From DATGYC01 sp035298385 (GTDB lineage Bacteria; Bacillota; Sulfobacillia; Symbiobacteriales; Symbiobacteriaceae): a stretch of DNA of 12,072 nt. Below, in pieces: positions 1 to 6,597 of the stretch. Below the pieces are notes generated by a model. The model ran no database searches. It saw only the letters and a program-made list of their open reading frames with translations, and had not been told where the DNA came from. Each line of letters starts with the position of its first letter. Within the stretch, counting starts at the first letter, position 1. Where the stretch lies: contig DATGYC010000340.1 of NCBI GenBank assembly GCA_035298385.1, forward strand, positions 1 through 12,072. Reading direction: 5' to 3'. A program made the translations under genes and the position numbers.

Positions 1-1110
1 CACCAAGAACGCGTCATGCCCCCACATCGAGGTCATCTCCACGTAGCGGGCCTCCCCGCCGGCGGCGTTGACTAGCTCGACCGTCTCCCGCTGCAGGTAG
101 GGCGGGAAGAGCAGGTCTGAGGCGATTCCGATCGCGAGCAACTTTGCCTGAATGCGGGCGTGGGCGCCCTCGTAGGATTCCCGTCCCCGCCCCAGATCCA
201 TCAGGTCCATTGCGCGCGACAGATAGAGATAGGAGTTGGCATCGAACCGGTCGACCAGCGCCTGACCCTGGTACTGGAGATAGGACTCCACCTGATACGC
301 GACCTCATCCGGACGGGCCACCTGGGGCGCCCCGGGGCGTTGCTCCCGCCCGAACTGGGCCCACATGGACGCGTCGGAGCGGTAGGTGACCATCCCGAGC
401 ATTCGGGCTGTCGCGAGACCGTGGACCGGGCCCGCCGTGCCGTAGTAGCGGCCCCCCTGGTAGTCAGGGTCCTGCAAAATGGCCTGGCGCTGCACCGCGT
501 TGAAGGCGATTCCCTGCGGGTGGAAGCGGCCCGCCCCACCGATGGCGACCACGCGGGCGACCCGTTCGGGATAGGTCGTCGCCCACTCGAGGGCCTGCAT
601 CGCGCCCAGGGAGCCGCCCACGACGGCGTGAAGCTGGGTGATGCCGAGTTGATCGAGCAACCGGGCCTGGGCGGTGACCATATCCCGGACCGTGACGGCG
701 GGGAAGTCCGGCCCCCAGGGTTCGCCAGTCGCTGGGTTGAGTGAGGCTGGCCCGGTCGAGCCCTGGCAGCCGCCCAGGACGTTCGTGCAGAGGACGAAGA
801 AGCGGTCGGTGTCGATCGCCTTGCCAGGCCCGATCGCCGCATCCCACCAGCCAGGCTTGCGGTCGTCCGGGCTGTACCGGCCGGCAGCGTGGGCGTCGCC
901 GGTCAGGGCGTGGCAGATCAGAATCGCGTTCTCTCCGGTCGCTGATAGGGTGCCCCACGACTCATAGCAGAGGGTGACCGCCGCTAGGTGGGCGCCCCCC
1001 TCCAGCGACAGCGGATTGGCGGGAGTGGCGACGACAGCGTACCGGCGTTCGGTGCGCAGCGCGGACTGTGGGGACGACGTACAGACCAGCCCATCGGCGA
1101 GCAGGGTCAT
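1..1110 (-). CDS. metX: Homoserine O-acetyltransferase (MetX family), 3' end cut off by window edge
   Basis: Transfers an acyl group, normally acetyl from acetyl-CoA, to the hydroxyl of L-homoserine. This activates homoserine for methionine synthesis in the cytoplasm. The 370 visible codons are an alpha/beta-hydrolase of MetX type. WWDAAIGPGKAID lies at residues 88-100, and LGGCQGSTGP at 112-121. The nucleophile elbow GGSLGAMQALEW is at 165-176, with Ser167 as nucleophile. Asp332 (in SDLLFPP) and His365 (in GHDAF) complete the triad. The family is usually 350-400 residues, so only about 10-20 residues should be missing. The ATG start is set by AGGAGGTG at 1117-1124, six bases upstream. The gene lies behind a SAM-I riboswitch, which supports a methionine role. 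Some MetX-family enzymes use succinyl-CoA instead, and this cannot be decided here. The family call is very secure. Confidence 0.96.
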   Translation of the reverse strand, partial: MTLLADGLVCTSSPQSALRTERRYAVVATPANPLSLEGGAHLAAVTLCYESWGTLSATGENAILICHALTGDAHAAGRYSPDDRKPGWWDAAIGPGKAIDTDRFFVLCTNVLGGCQGSTGPASLNPATGEPWGPDFPAVTVRDMVTAQARLLDQLGITQLHAVVGGSLGAMQALEWATTYPERVARVVAIGGAGRFHPQGIAFNAVQRQAILQDPDYQGGRYYGTAGPVHGLATARMLGMVTYRSDASMWAQFGREQRPGAPQVARPDEVAYQVESYLQYQGQALVDRFDANSYLYLSRAMDLMDLGRGRESYEGAHARIQAKLLAIGIASDLLFPPYLQRETVELVNAAGGEARYVEMTSMWGHDAFLV

Positions 1111-1144
1111 CGAACACACCTCCTAAGCTTCGTAACCACAGACG

Positions 1145-1174
1145 AAAAGGCCGCTCCCACAAGAGGGAGCGGCC
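1145..1174 (-). terminator. Intrinsic terminator of the metX SAM-I riboswitch
   Basis: Read on the minus strand, GGCCGCTCCC (1174-1165) pairs perfectly with GGGAGCGGCC (1158-1149) around the loop TCTTGT. TTTT follows at 1148-1145. It lies between the aptamer and the metX ribosome binding site. The sequence GGGGCGAGCC (1205-1196), at the 3' side of aptamer helix P1, can pair with the 5' arm of this terminator with two single-base bulges, which would make an antiterminator. This is the standard S-box OFF-switch layout. The U tract is short. Confidence 0.88.
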
Positions 1175-1202
1175 TACAATTCCATAGAAGGTCCGGGCTC
1201 GC

Positions 1203-1313
1203 CCCTTGTCTTCCGGCGTTACACCGGGGAATTGGCACCTTCGACCGTCTGCCAAGACGATCGGGTTGCCGGGTTTCATCGGGCCTAAATCCCTCCACCT
1301 CTCTGGACAAGAG
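1203..1313 (-). ncRNA. SAM-I (S-box) riboswitch aptamer upstream of metX
   Basis: The conserved S-box core is legible on the minus strand. Helix P1 is formed by CTCTTGTC (1313-1306) and GACAAGGG (1210-1203). The P1/P2 junction has AGAGAGGTGGAGGGA. The invariant GATGAAACCCGGCAACC follows at 1280-1264. P3 is a strong hairpin with CGATCGTCT against AGACGGTCG. GGTGCCAATTCC lies at 1239-1228, then a small P4 hairpin with CCGG arms. Known S-box elements bind S-adenosylmethionine and favour termination of methionine genes. With the downstream terminator this should repress metX when SAM is high. ORFs predicted through this stretch on either strand should be discarded. Confidence 0.96.
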
Positions 1314-1361
1314 CCTTCACAATAGACTGCGAAGGTCTGCATTATGCAGTTGTTGGAAGAG

Positions 1362-1390
1362 ATCGTACCATCCGGCATCTGGCCTGTCAA
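1362..1390 (-). promoter_or_regulatory. Sigma-A-type promoter of metX
   Basis: On the minus strand a perfect TTGACA (1390-1385) is followed by 17 bases and TACGAT (1367-1362), four of six matching TATAAT. A start near 1355 would place the SAM-I aptamer about 40 bases into the transcript, which is the normal arrangement. Confidence 0.82.
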
Positions 1391-1433
1391 CGGGATTTTG
1401 ATCGTCTATATATTCCTTTTATTAGCGAATCCC

Positions 1434-1462
1434 TTGTCGTAGACGTAGGAATAACCTACATT
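1434..1462 (+). promoter_or_regulatory. Possible promoter of the chemotaxis-type transducer
   Basis: TTGTCG (1434-1439), a 17-base spacer and TACATT (1457-1462) each match the sigma-A hexamers at four of six positions. A small inverted repeat, GTAGG and CCTAC (1445-1459), overlaps the -10 side and could be an operator. The site is divergent from the metX promoter. It is a weak match, proposed because a promoter is needed here. It would give a leader of about 130 bases. Confidence 0.35.
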
Positions 1463-1486
1463 TGAAATAGATGCCCAATCATGGCC

Positions 1487-1551
1487 CACCTCGGGGGAGG
1501 TGCGGTCGACGGGCCCCTGCCAGTAGCGCCTACCTTGGGGGAGGTTCGGTC
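1487..1551 (+). repeat. Two similar GGGG-loop hairpins in the leader of the MCP-like gene
   Basis: CACCTCGGGGGAGGTGCGGTC (1487-1507) and TACCTTGGGGGAGGTTCGGTC (1531-1551) are imperfect direct repeats offset by 44 bases. Each folds as a short stem (CACCTC with GAGGTG; ACCTT with GAGGT using one G-U pair) around a GGGG loop. Both hide a GGGGGAGGT sequence that resembles a Shine-Dalgarno site. They lie between the proposed promoter and the ATG at 1600. I cannot match them to a known riboswitch class. Confidence 0.6.
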
Positions 1552-1599
1552 AGCTCGGCTATCTCGCCGCCCCCAGCGGCCTACATGGAGGTCTGCCCC

Positions 1600-3219
1600 A
1601 TGGACCATATCCAGACTCTACACGAATTGCTCGCCATGCTGAATGAGTACGGCGCTGATCTGCGCCATCCGATCGATCTGGACTCCCTCCCCCCGGAGGG
1701 GCGCCCCGCCGCCGCTGCCCTCGGACAGTTCATGGCCCGCGTCGCTGATGCCTTTGCCACCCTGGACCAGTCGCTGGGCCAGATGGGGACGAAGGAGGCG
1801 CTCCAGGTTCTGCAGCTCCGCCGCCTGACCGGGATTCTGGACAGCCAGAACCAGGACTTGCAGGGGCTGACCCGCACGATCGAGGAGCTGGCCCAGGGCG
1901 TCACCCAGGTCGCTGCCGATGCCCACGATACCGCCGCCGCGGCCGATCAGATGGCCGTGGTCGGCGAGCAGTCGATCGCCACCCTGACCGGGATCCTCCA
2001 GGCCGTTGGTGGTCTGGCCGGTGAGGCGAAGGAGAGCCGGGTCGCCGTTGATAGCCTCGTGACGGCCTCCCAGTCCGTCGGCGAACATCTCCGGTCGATC
2101 CAGGGGATCGCCCAGACGAGCCAGTTGCTTGCCCTGAACGCTGCCATCCAGGCGGCGCATGCGAATGATCGGGCCTTCGCCGTCGTCGCGCAGGAGATGC
2201 GGGCGCTCTCGACGCGCACCGCCGATCTGGTCAAGCGGATCGAGACCGAGCTGAAGAAGATGACCGAGGCCGCCATCGGCGCGCGCCAGGCGATGGGACA
2301 GATGTCCGCCAAGGCCGAGCAGGCCGAGCGGGAGGCGAGCGAAGCGACGACGGGGCTCCAGTCGATGGGCGCCCTGCTGCAGACCGTCTCCGCGGCCTCA
2401 CAGTCGATCGCAGCGGTGACCGAGGAGCAGGCGGCAGCGACGGAGACGATGACCGAGGGCGCCCTGCTGCTCTCCCGCCGGGTGGAGCAGGCCGCGGCCT
2501 CGCTCGACCTGACCCGTAACGTCACCGTCTCCGACCTTGTCGAGGAGGCCCACCAGGCGCTTGGACAGTTCCGCATCGGCAGCCGGACGGACCAGATGCG
2601 CTCCCTCGTCGCCCAGATGGCGATGGAGTCCGAGATCGCCGTGGAGCGACTGCTCCAGAGCGGCGCCCTCCCCGAGCAGGACCTCTGGGATACGGACTAC
2701 CGGGAGATCAAGGGCGCCGAGATCCGCCGCCTCTCCCGCCTCTTTGACGTCAGCCGGGTCCCGGCCTCTGGCTTCGACCCCGCCAAGTACTACACCCGGT
2801 ATGATGAGAAGATCGATCTGCCGCTGAACGCTATCATGGACCGGGCGGCGGTGGAGGCGGACCTCGTCTTCGCCACCGTCCTCGACCTGAACGGCTTCTG
2901 CATCGCCCAGCCCCGCAAGGTGACGCAGGACTGGACGGGGATCCCGGAGAAGGACCTGATGGGCAACCGGGTGAAGCGCCTCGTGACGGACCCGGTCTCG
3001 CGCAAGGCCTATCGCGTCGCCCTGCCGGCCCACCTGCAAGGCAAGGCGCAGATCATGGCCACGGATCTGGCAGGGATCACGGCCGAGACCGGCGAGCGGC
3101 CCTTCCTCCTGCAGACCTACGCCCTGGATACCGGCGTGGTCGTCCTGGCGCTGGCGATGCCGCTCTATGTGCGGGGGCGCCGCTGGGGTACGGTCCGGAT
3201 CGGCTATCGGACCGAGTAA
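1600..3219 (+). CDS. Soluble methyl-accepting chemotaxis-type transducer with C-terminal sensor-like domain
   Basis: A 539-residue signal transducer likely to act with CheA/CheW-type partners in the cytoplasm. There is no signal peptide or membrane span. The N-terminal half is Ala/Gln-rich helix. The MCP hairpin tip is at about residues 165-205, with IAQTSQLLALNAAIQAA and FAVVAQEMRALS. It departs from the usual IAxQTNLLALNAAIEAARAGExGRGF by losing the RGF part. A second coiled-coil arm runs to about 305. Residues 390-539 resemble a Cache/PAS-like domain found at the C-terminus of some MCPs: TRYDEKIDLPLN, LDLNGFCIAQ, GNRVKRLVTDP, PFLLQTYALDTG, and YVRGRRWGTVRIGY. The start is ATG 1600 because GGAGGT (1587-1592) lies seven bases upstream. 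An in-frame ATG at 1471 lies within the structured leader and would add 43 low-complexity residues. No che genes are visible nearby. The ligand is unknown. Confidence 0.88.
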   Translation: MDHIQTLHELLAMLNEYGADLRHPIDLDSLPPEGRPAAAALGQFMARVADAFATLDQSLGQMGTKEALQVLQLRRLTGILDSQNQDLQGLTRTIEELAQGVTQVAADAHDTAAAADQMAVVGEQSIATLTGILQAVGGLAGEAKESRVAVDSLVTASQSVGEHLRSIQGIAQTSQLLALNAAIQAAHANDRAFAVVAQEMRALSTRTADLVKRIETELKKMTEAAIGARQAMGQMSAKAEQAEREASEATTGLQSMGALLQTVSAASQSIAAVTEEQAAATETMTEGALLLSRRVEQAAASLDLTRNVTVSDLVEEAHQALGQFRIGSRTDQMRSLVAQMAMESEIAVERLLQSGALPEQDLWDTDYREIKGAEIRRLSRLFDVSRVPASGFDPAKYYTRYDEKIDLPLNAIMDRAAVEADLVFATVLDLNGFCIAQPRKVTQDWTGIPEKDLMGNRVKRLVTDPVSRKAYRVALPAHLQGKAQIMATDLAGITAETGERPFLLQTYALDTGVVVLALAMPLYVRGRRWGTVRIGYRTE

Positions 3220-3226
3220 TAAAGGA

Positions 3227-3262
3227 AGCGGGCCACCCAGTTACGTGGGTGGCCCGCTCTTT
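3227..3262 (+). terminator. Intrinsic terminator after the MCP-like gene
   Basis: AGCGGGCCACCCA (3227-3239) pairs perfectly over 13 bases with TGGGTGGCCCGCT (3246-3258) around the loop GTTACG. CTTTG follows. It sits just past the TAA-like end of the plus-strand gene. It also lies downstream of the convergent SpoIID-domain gene on the minus strand, where GGCTTCCTTTATT follows the stem, so it may stop transcription in both directions. Confidence 0.88.
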
Positions 3263-3276
3263 GTGCGCGCTGGACG

Positions 3277-5121
3277 CTAGTCGAAGATGACGACGGAGGC
3301 CGCAACGCTGCCCTTCGTGCTGATCGGGTGGTACTCGATCACGTTCAGGCCCGGGGTCAGGTACTCGCTGATGTCGATCCGGTTGATCGACTCAGCCAGG
3401 TCAGCCTTGTTCAGGGCGATCAGCTTGTTGTTGATCGTGACGTGCAGACCCACGATACCGCCCTCCGGGCGGAGTTCGAGGATGCCGTGGCCGTCCACCG
3501 TGGCGAACTCCTGCTTCAGCTTGCCCGGGCCCTGCTCCTCCGACTCGTTGCTCACCACGATCGGGTGCGTGCCAATCTGGGTGCCGTTGTAGTAGAAGCC
3601 AAGGATCTGGTCGAAGGTCTGACCGGCCTTGCCGCGGCCGTTGGCGCCGTACTGGCTCATGCCAACGTTGTGGCCCCAGCCACCGCCGGTGAAGGTGATC
3701 CCGGTGAGGTTGCCGCTCGCGTCGTAGTTGTTATCCATGAAGGCCGGGTTGTTCAGGGTGCCCCAGGTCGGGTGCGGGAAGGCCGAGCGCACCTGATCCC
3801 ACGTGCGGAACTCCCAGACGGCGTTGGAGCCGGTGCAACGGACGGCGACGATGCGCGCCGAGGGCGACCACTGGGTGGCGTTGCAACCAGCCAGCGAACC
3901 AATGCTGGTCTTGGAGCCCGAGATGACGACGGCGTAGGCCTTGCGGGCGTTGATCTTCGTCTCCAGGGTCGCCTTGTTCAGGGTGAAGACCCAGCGGTTG
4001 CGGGAGTTGCCAGCGGAGGCCTTGCTGTCATAGGCCTGGGACTGGTCGCCAGCCCAGAAGGCGCGGCGGCCCTCCTCCGTGCTCAGGTCGGGCCCGGTCC
4101 CCTCCGGGCCGTCATAGCGACCGATCAGGTAGGGAACGGCCTGCGACGGGCTACCCATACCGCTGAAGGACCACTCGACGTTCTCGGTGTAGCCGCCCAT
4201 CGACGAGGAGTAGTAGGCGCTGATGATCTTGCCGTTATAGGTGGTGACTAGGCCCTTCGTGCCGTTGACGGCATCGTTGCCCTTCGGGTGCTCCGAGGTC
4301 TTGCCCCGGTAGACCTGGGATCCGGGCGAGTCATCGATGTCGAACGGGTAGCCAACCTTGATGAAGCGGCCGATGTTGGCCACGGCGTAGCCGCGGGCGG
4401 CGACGGCCTGGGTCTTGAGCGCCTCGACGTGGAAGGAGGCCGGGGACTCATTGACCACGTTGCCGCGCAGGTAGGTCTCCAGCTCGACGTGGTTGACCAG
4501 GTTGACGTAGCCAGCCGGGGTGGCGGTACCGCGGGCGACCTCGAACTCACCGCGATACTCGGGCGTCACGCGCCCGACGTAGGTCAGGATGTTCGTCCGC
4601 TCGATCGAGGGCACCTTGAAGGTGTTATCGGCGTTATCGGTTGTGTGGCTGAAATAGACCGGGCCGGCGACAGACGTAACCGTCCCATCGGGGCTGGTGA
4701 CGACGAAGTTCGTCCCGTCGTGGGAGACGCTGACGACCTGGGTCGGCTCAGCGGTCAGAATGACGGCGCCGGTAGCCTTGTCGATCACCTGGAAGGCATC
4801 CAGCGTAGAGGTCAGCTTCACCTGCGGGTGGTTGTAGCTGGCGAACTCACTGTAGCTGCCCGTCGAGGTGTAGGAGTAGCGGATACCTACCTTCAACTGG
4901 GTGATGGCGTAGGGCACGTTCTGGTGCTTGGACCACTCGTCAAAGCCGTCCTCGGCCTCGGCACCGGCGGCGTGGGACTTGCCATTCTCGTCCAGGAAGG
5001 CCTGCCAGCCCTCTTCAATGGCCTTGTCGTTCTGATCGGGATCAGCGACAGCAAATGAGGCAGTGGAGAGCATAGTCGCAGCAACGAGACCCGTAGCCAG
5101 GATGCGTCGTAGCGGCAGCAC
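3277..5121 (-). CDS. Secreted SpoIID/LytB-domain protein (probable peptidoglycan lytic transglycosylase)
   Basis: A 614-residue exported protein. The signal peptide starts MLPLRRILATGLVAA and should be cut after SFAVA (about residue 26). The SpoIID domain appears as NVVNESPASFHVEALKTQ at about 221-238, followed by AVAARGYA. Glu225 sits where SpoIID enzymes have their catalytic glutamate for glycan-strand cleavage. The domain resumes with GGGWGHNVGMSQYGANGRG near 479-497 and ILGFYYNGTQ. About 120 residues that I cannot place separate the two parts. A 150-residue N-terminal beta-rich region and a roughly 85-residue C-terminal beta-rich tail make it nearly twice the length of classical SpoIID (about 340). 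The zinc-type CxxxxHC motif seen in some clostridial SpoIID proteins is absent. The GTG start at 5121 is chosen over a GTG at 5166 because AAGGGGG (5131-5137) lies nine bases upstream and it yields a clean signal peptide. It may serve spore engulfment or general wall remodelling. The domain call is firm, the role open. Confidence 0.88.
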   Translation of the reverse strand: MLPLRRILATGLVAATMLSTASFAVADPDQNDKAIEEGWQAFLDENGKSHAAGAEAEDGFDEWSKHQNVPYAITQLKVGIRYSYTSTGSYSEFASYNHPQVKLTSTLDAFQVIDKATGAVILTAEPTQVVSVSHDGTNFVVTSPDGTVTSVAGPVYFSHTTDNADNTFKVPSIERTNILTYVGRVTPEYRGEFEVARGTATPAGYVNLVNHVELETYLRGNVVNESPASFHVEALKTQAVAARGYAVANIGRFIKVGYPFDIDDSPGSQVYRGKTSEHPKGNDAVNGTKGLVTTYNGKIISAYYSSSMGGYTENVEWSFSGMGSPSQAVPYLIGRYDGPEGTGPDLSTEEGRRAFWAGDQSQAYDSKASAGNSRNRWVFTLNKATLETKINARKAYAVVISGSKTSIGSLAGCNATQWSPSARIVAVRCTGSNAVWEFRTWDQVRSAFPHPTWGTLNNPAFMDNNYDASGNLTGITFTGGGWGHNVGMSQYGANGRGKAGQTFDQILGFYYNGTQIGTHPIVVSNESEEQGPGKLKQEFATVDGHGILELRPEGGIVGLHVTINNKLIALNKADLAESINRIDISEYLTPGLNVIEYHPISTKGSVAASVVIFD

Positions 5122-5148
5122 GATCCGATTCCCCCTTCGTGAAAGCGC

Positions 5149-5162
5149 GTGGTATATACCAC
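5149..5162 (-). promoter_or_regulatory. Perfect palindrome with extended -10, likely promoter/operator of the SpoIID-domain gene
   Basis: GTGGTATATACCAC is a perfect 14-base palindrome. On the minus strand it contains TGGTATATA, an extended -10 element (TG, one base, TATATA). No good -35 hexamer is visible 17 bases upstream, as expected for extended -10 promoters. A start near 5146 would leave a leader of about 25 bases containing the AAGGGGG site before GTG 5121. The symmetry suggests a repressor could bind here. Confidence 0.4.
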
Positions 5163-5239
5163 ACACGGAGGGGAAGATTCGTCTCGGTTCTGTCGAATCC
5201 CTCTCTTATTGACATTTAAAGAACTAAGCGGCCGAAAAT

Positions 5240-5253
5240 AGGACTAAAGTCCC
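5240..5253. promoter_or_regulatory. DosR-box-like palindrome AGGACTAAAGTCCC
   Basis: The sequence matches the core GGGACTWWAGTCCC of the DosR/DevR (NarL-type response regulator) box at 13 of 14 positions, with a perfect inner palindrome GGACTAAAGTCC (5241-5252). It lies about 80-90 bases upstream of the proposed start of the SpoIID-domain transcript and just past the MFS terminator tail. The DosR consensus comes from Actinobacteria, so the regulator here is unknown. Confidence 0.35.
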
Positions 5254-5255
5254 AT

Positions 5256-5294
5256 AAAAGAGCCCCTCCCCCAGCGTGCTAGGGGAGGGGCTCT
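5256..5294 (-). terminator. Intrinsic terminator of the MFS transporter gene
   Basis: Minus-strand AGAGCCCCTCCCC (5294-5282) pairs perfectly over 13 bases with GGGGAGGGGCTCT (5271-5259). TTTTAT follows. It begins 13 bases after the stop codon of the transporter gene. Confidence 0.9.
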
Positions 5295-5307
5295 GTTCGT
5301 CGGCGCC

Positions 5308-6492
5308 TTAGCGGGCCCGCTTGCGGCGGGTCATTGTGTAGAGCAGGACCAGCAGGAACGGCAGCACCAGAAGGCTGGCCGAGCCCTGCATCACCGAGTG
5401 GAAGCCGTAGCGGTCATAGATGAAGCCGCCCAGCAGGGGCCCCACCATGCGCCCCGCCGTCCCGGCCGAGGCGATGAAGCCCTGAACCGCCCCCTTGCGT
5501 CCATTCGGGGCGATGGCGTCTGCGGCGGCAGGGAAGCCCGGCCAGAGCAGGACCTCGCCGAGGGTCAGGACGACCATCCCGCCGATGAGGAGCGCATAGC
5601 TCGGGTGGCCCTGCAGGATCAGGAAGGCGCAGACGAAGAGCGCTAGGCCCAGGTAGATCTGCCCCGTCAGGGAGCGGATGCGGGCGACGACCCAACTGAG
5701 CAGCGGCTGCGCCAGGAAGATCACCAGGCCGTTGACGGTCCAGAGGAAGGTGTAGGAGTCGAGTCCCATCCCCCGTGATTCCATCCAGACCGAGATGGTG
5801 CCCTGCCACTGGACATAGGTGATCCAGCAGAGGACCAGGGCCAGGAAGAGGGCGCCAATCGGCAGCCAGGGAATCTGACCCTCCCCCCGCTCCCGCTGCG
5901 CACCGGCCTGAGCGGAGAGTTTGGGTGAGACCAGCTTGGCTGACGCCACCGTGGCGATCAGGAAGCCGACAGAGGCGGCCAGGAACGAGATCTGGAAGGA
6001 GTGCTTCGCCACCTGGCCGCCAATCACGGTGCCGAGGGCGACGCCCAGGTTGTGGGCGACGTAGACCAGGTTGAAGGCCTTCCGCCCGCCCTCCGGCCAG
6101 ACCTGCCCGGCTAGGGCGTTCAGCGCCGGGAAGACGCCGGCGGAGGCGGCCATGAAGAGCGTGTAGCTGGCGATGAAGAGCGGGAAGGAGGTGACCAGCC
6201 CCGGCACGATCACGAAGAGCGCCGAGAGGCCCATGCCACCGAGCACGACCGGGCGGGCGCCCCAGCGGTCGAAGAAGAGCCCGCCGAGGAGGGCGCCCCC
6301 CGAGGCGGCGGCCGAGCCGACGAAGAGGACCAGGCCCGCCGTCGTCAGCGTCTGCTTGTGGACAGAGGTGATGTAGAGCGACATGAGGGGCCAGAGGAAG
6401 GAGTGAGCGAGGACGTTCAGAAAAGAGAGCAGACCGATGGCCAACAGGGGCCCCGGATAGTCGAACCGCTCCCGGAGGGCGCGCAGCTGCAT
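5308..6492 (-). CDS. MFS transporter (DHA1-like drug/metabolite efflux)
   Basis: A 394-residue integral membrane carrier, a normal size for a 12-helix major facilitator. Hydrophobic spans run from about residue 15 to 386. The family signature loop between helices 2 and 3 is clear: GGLFFDRWGARPVVLGG at 70-86. A weaker copy, GGFIYDRYGFHS, lies at 355-366 in the second half. A charged central loop, about residues 186-207, separates the two six-helix bundles. Family knowledge suggests proton-driven export of a small molecule, but the substrate cannot be read from sequence. Some features (WQGTISVWMESRGMG followed by NGLVIFLAQPLL) recall the MdtH-like branch. ATG 6492 has GAGGTG six bases upstream. 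The gene has its own terminator, and the gene upstream also ends in a terminator, so it is probably transcribed alone. I could not identify a convincing promoter in the short gap before it. Confidence 0.9.
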   Translation of the reverse strand: MQLRALRERFDYPGPLLAIGLLSFLNVLAHSFLWPLMSLYITSVHKQTLTTAGLVLFVGSAAASGGALLGGLFFDRWGARPVVLGGMGLSALFVIVPGLVTSFPLFIASYTLFMAASAGVFPALNALAGQVWPEGGRKAFNLVYVAHNLGVALGTVIGGQVAKHSFQISFLAASVGFLIATVASAKLVSPKLSAQAGAQRERGEGQIPWLPIGALFLALVLCWITYVQWQGTISVWMESRGMGLDSYTFLWTVNGLVIFLAQPLLSWVVARIRSLTGQIYLGLALFVCAFLILQGHPSYALLIGGMVVLTLGEVLLWPGFPAAADAIAPNGRKGAVQGFIASAGTAGRMVGPLLGGFIYDRYGFHSVMQGSASLLVLPFLLVLLYTMTRRKRAR

Positions 6493-6558
6493 GAGTACAC
6501 CTCGTAAACGTATTGGTCCTATCCTTTGACGCCCAACGAGCCTCCGACGGTGCGGGGC

Positions 6559-6594
6559 AAAGTGAAAGCCCCACCACCTCTCGGCGGTAGGGCT
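6559..6594 (-). terminator. Intrinsic terminator after the 77-residue protein gene
   Basis: Minus-strand AGCCCTACCGCC (6594-6583) pairs with GGTGGTGGGGCT (6578-6567) over 12 positions, including two G-U pairs, closed by a GAGA tetraloop. TTCACTTT follows. It starts four bases after the stop codon and separates this gene from the MFS transporter gene. Confidence 0.75.
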
Positions 6595-6597
6595 GCA

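Noticed and set aside
962..1401. Open reading frames of about 140 codons on both strands over the metX leader
   Set aside because: They overlap the metX coding start, SAM-I aptamer and terminator. Frame length is explained by the conserved RNA and high GC.
1471..1599. Upstream in-frame start for the MCP-like gene
   Set aside because: Residues would be low-complexity Arg/Pro/Ser/Ala translated from the repeat hairpins. ATG 1600 has an ideal GGAGGT.
3328..5058. Long plus-strand open frames opposite the SpoIID-domain gene
   Set aside because: They are antisense shadows of a high-GC gene, and their products match no known domain. The minus-strand product has a clear signal peptide and catalytic motifs.
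5122..5166. GTG 5166 start for the SpoIID-domain gene
   Set aside because: It has no Shine-Dalgarno site, and it would place the palindromic extended -10 inside the coding region and 15 residues before the signal peptide.
6495..6535. TTGGGC plus TACGTT as a promoter for the MFS gene
   Set aside because: Both hexamers are weak and the start would fall in the ribosome binding site.
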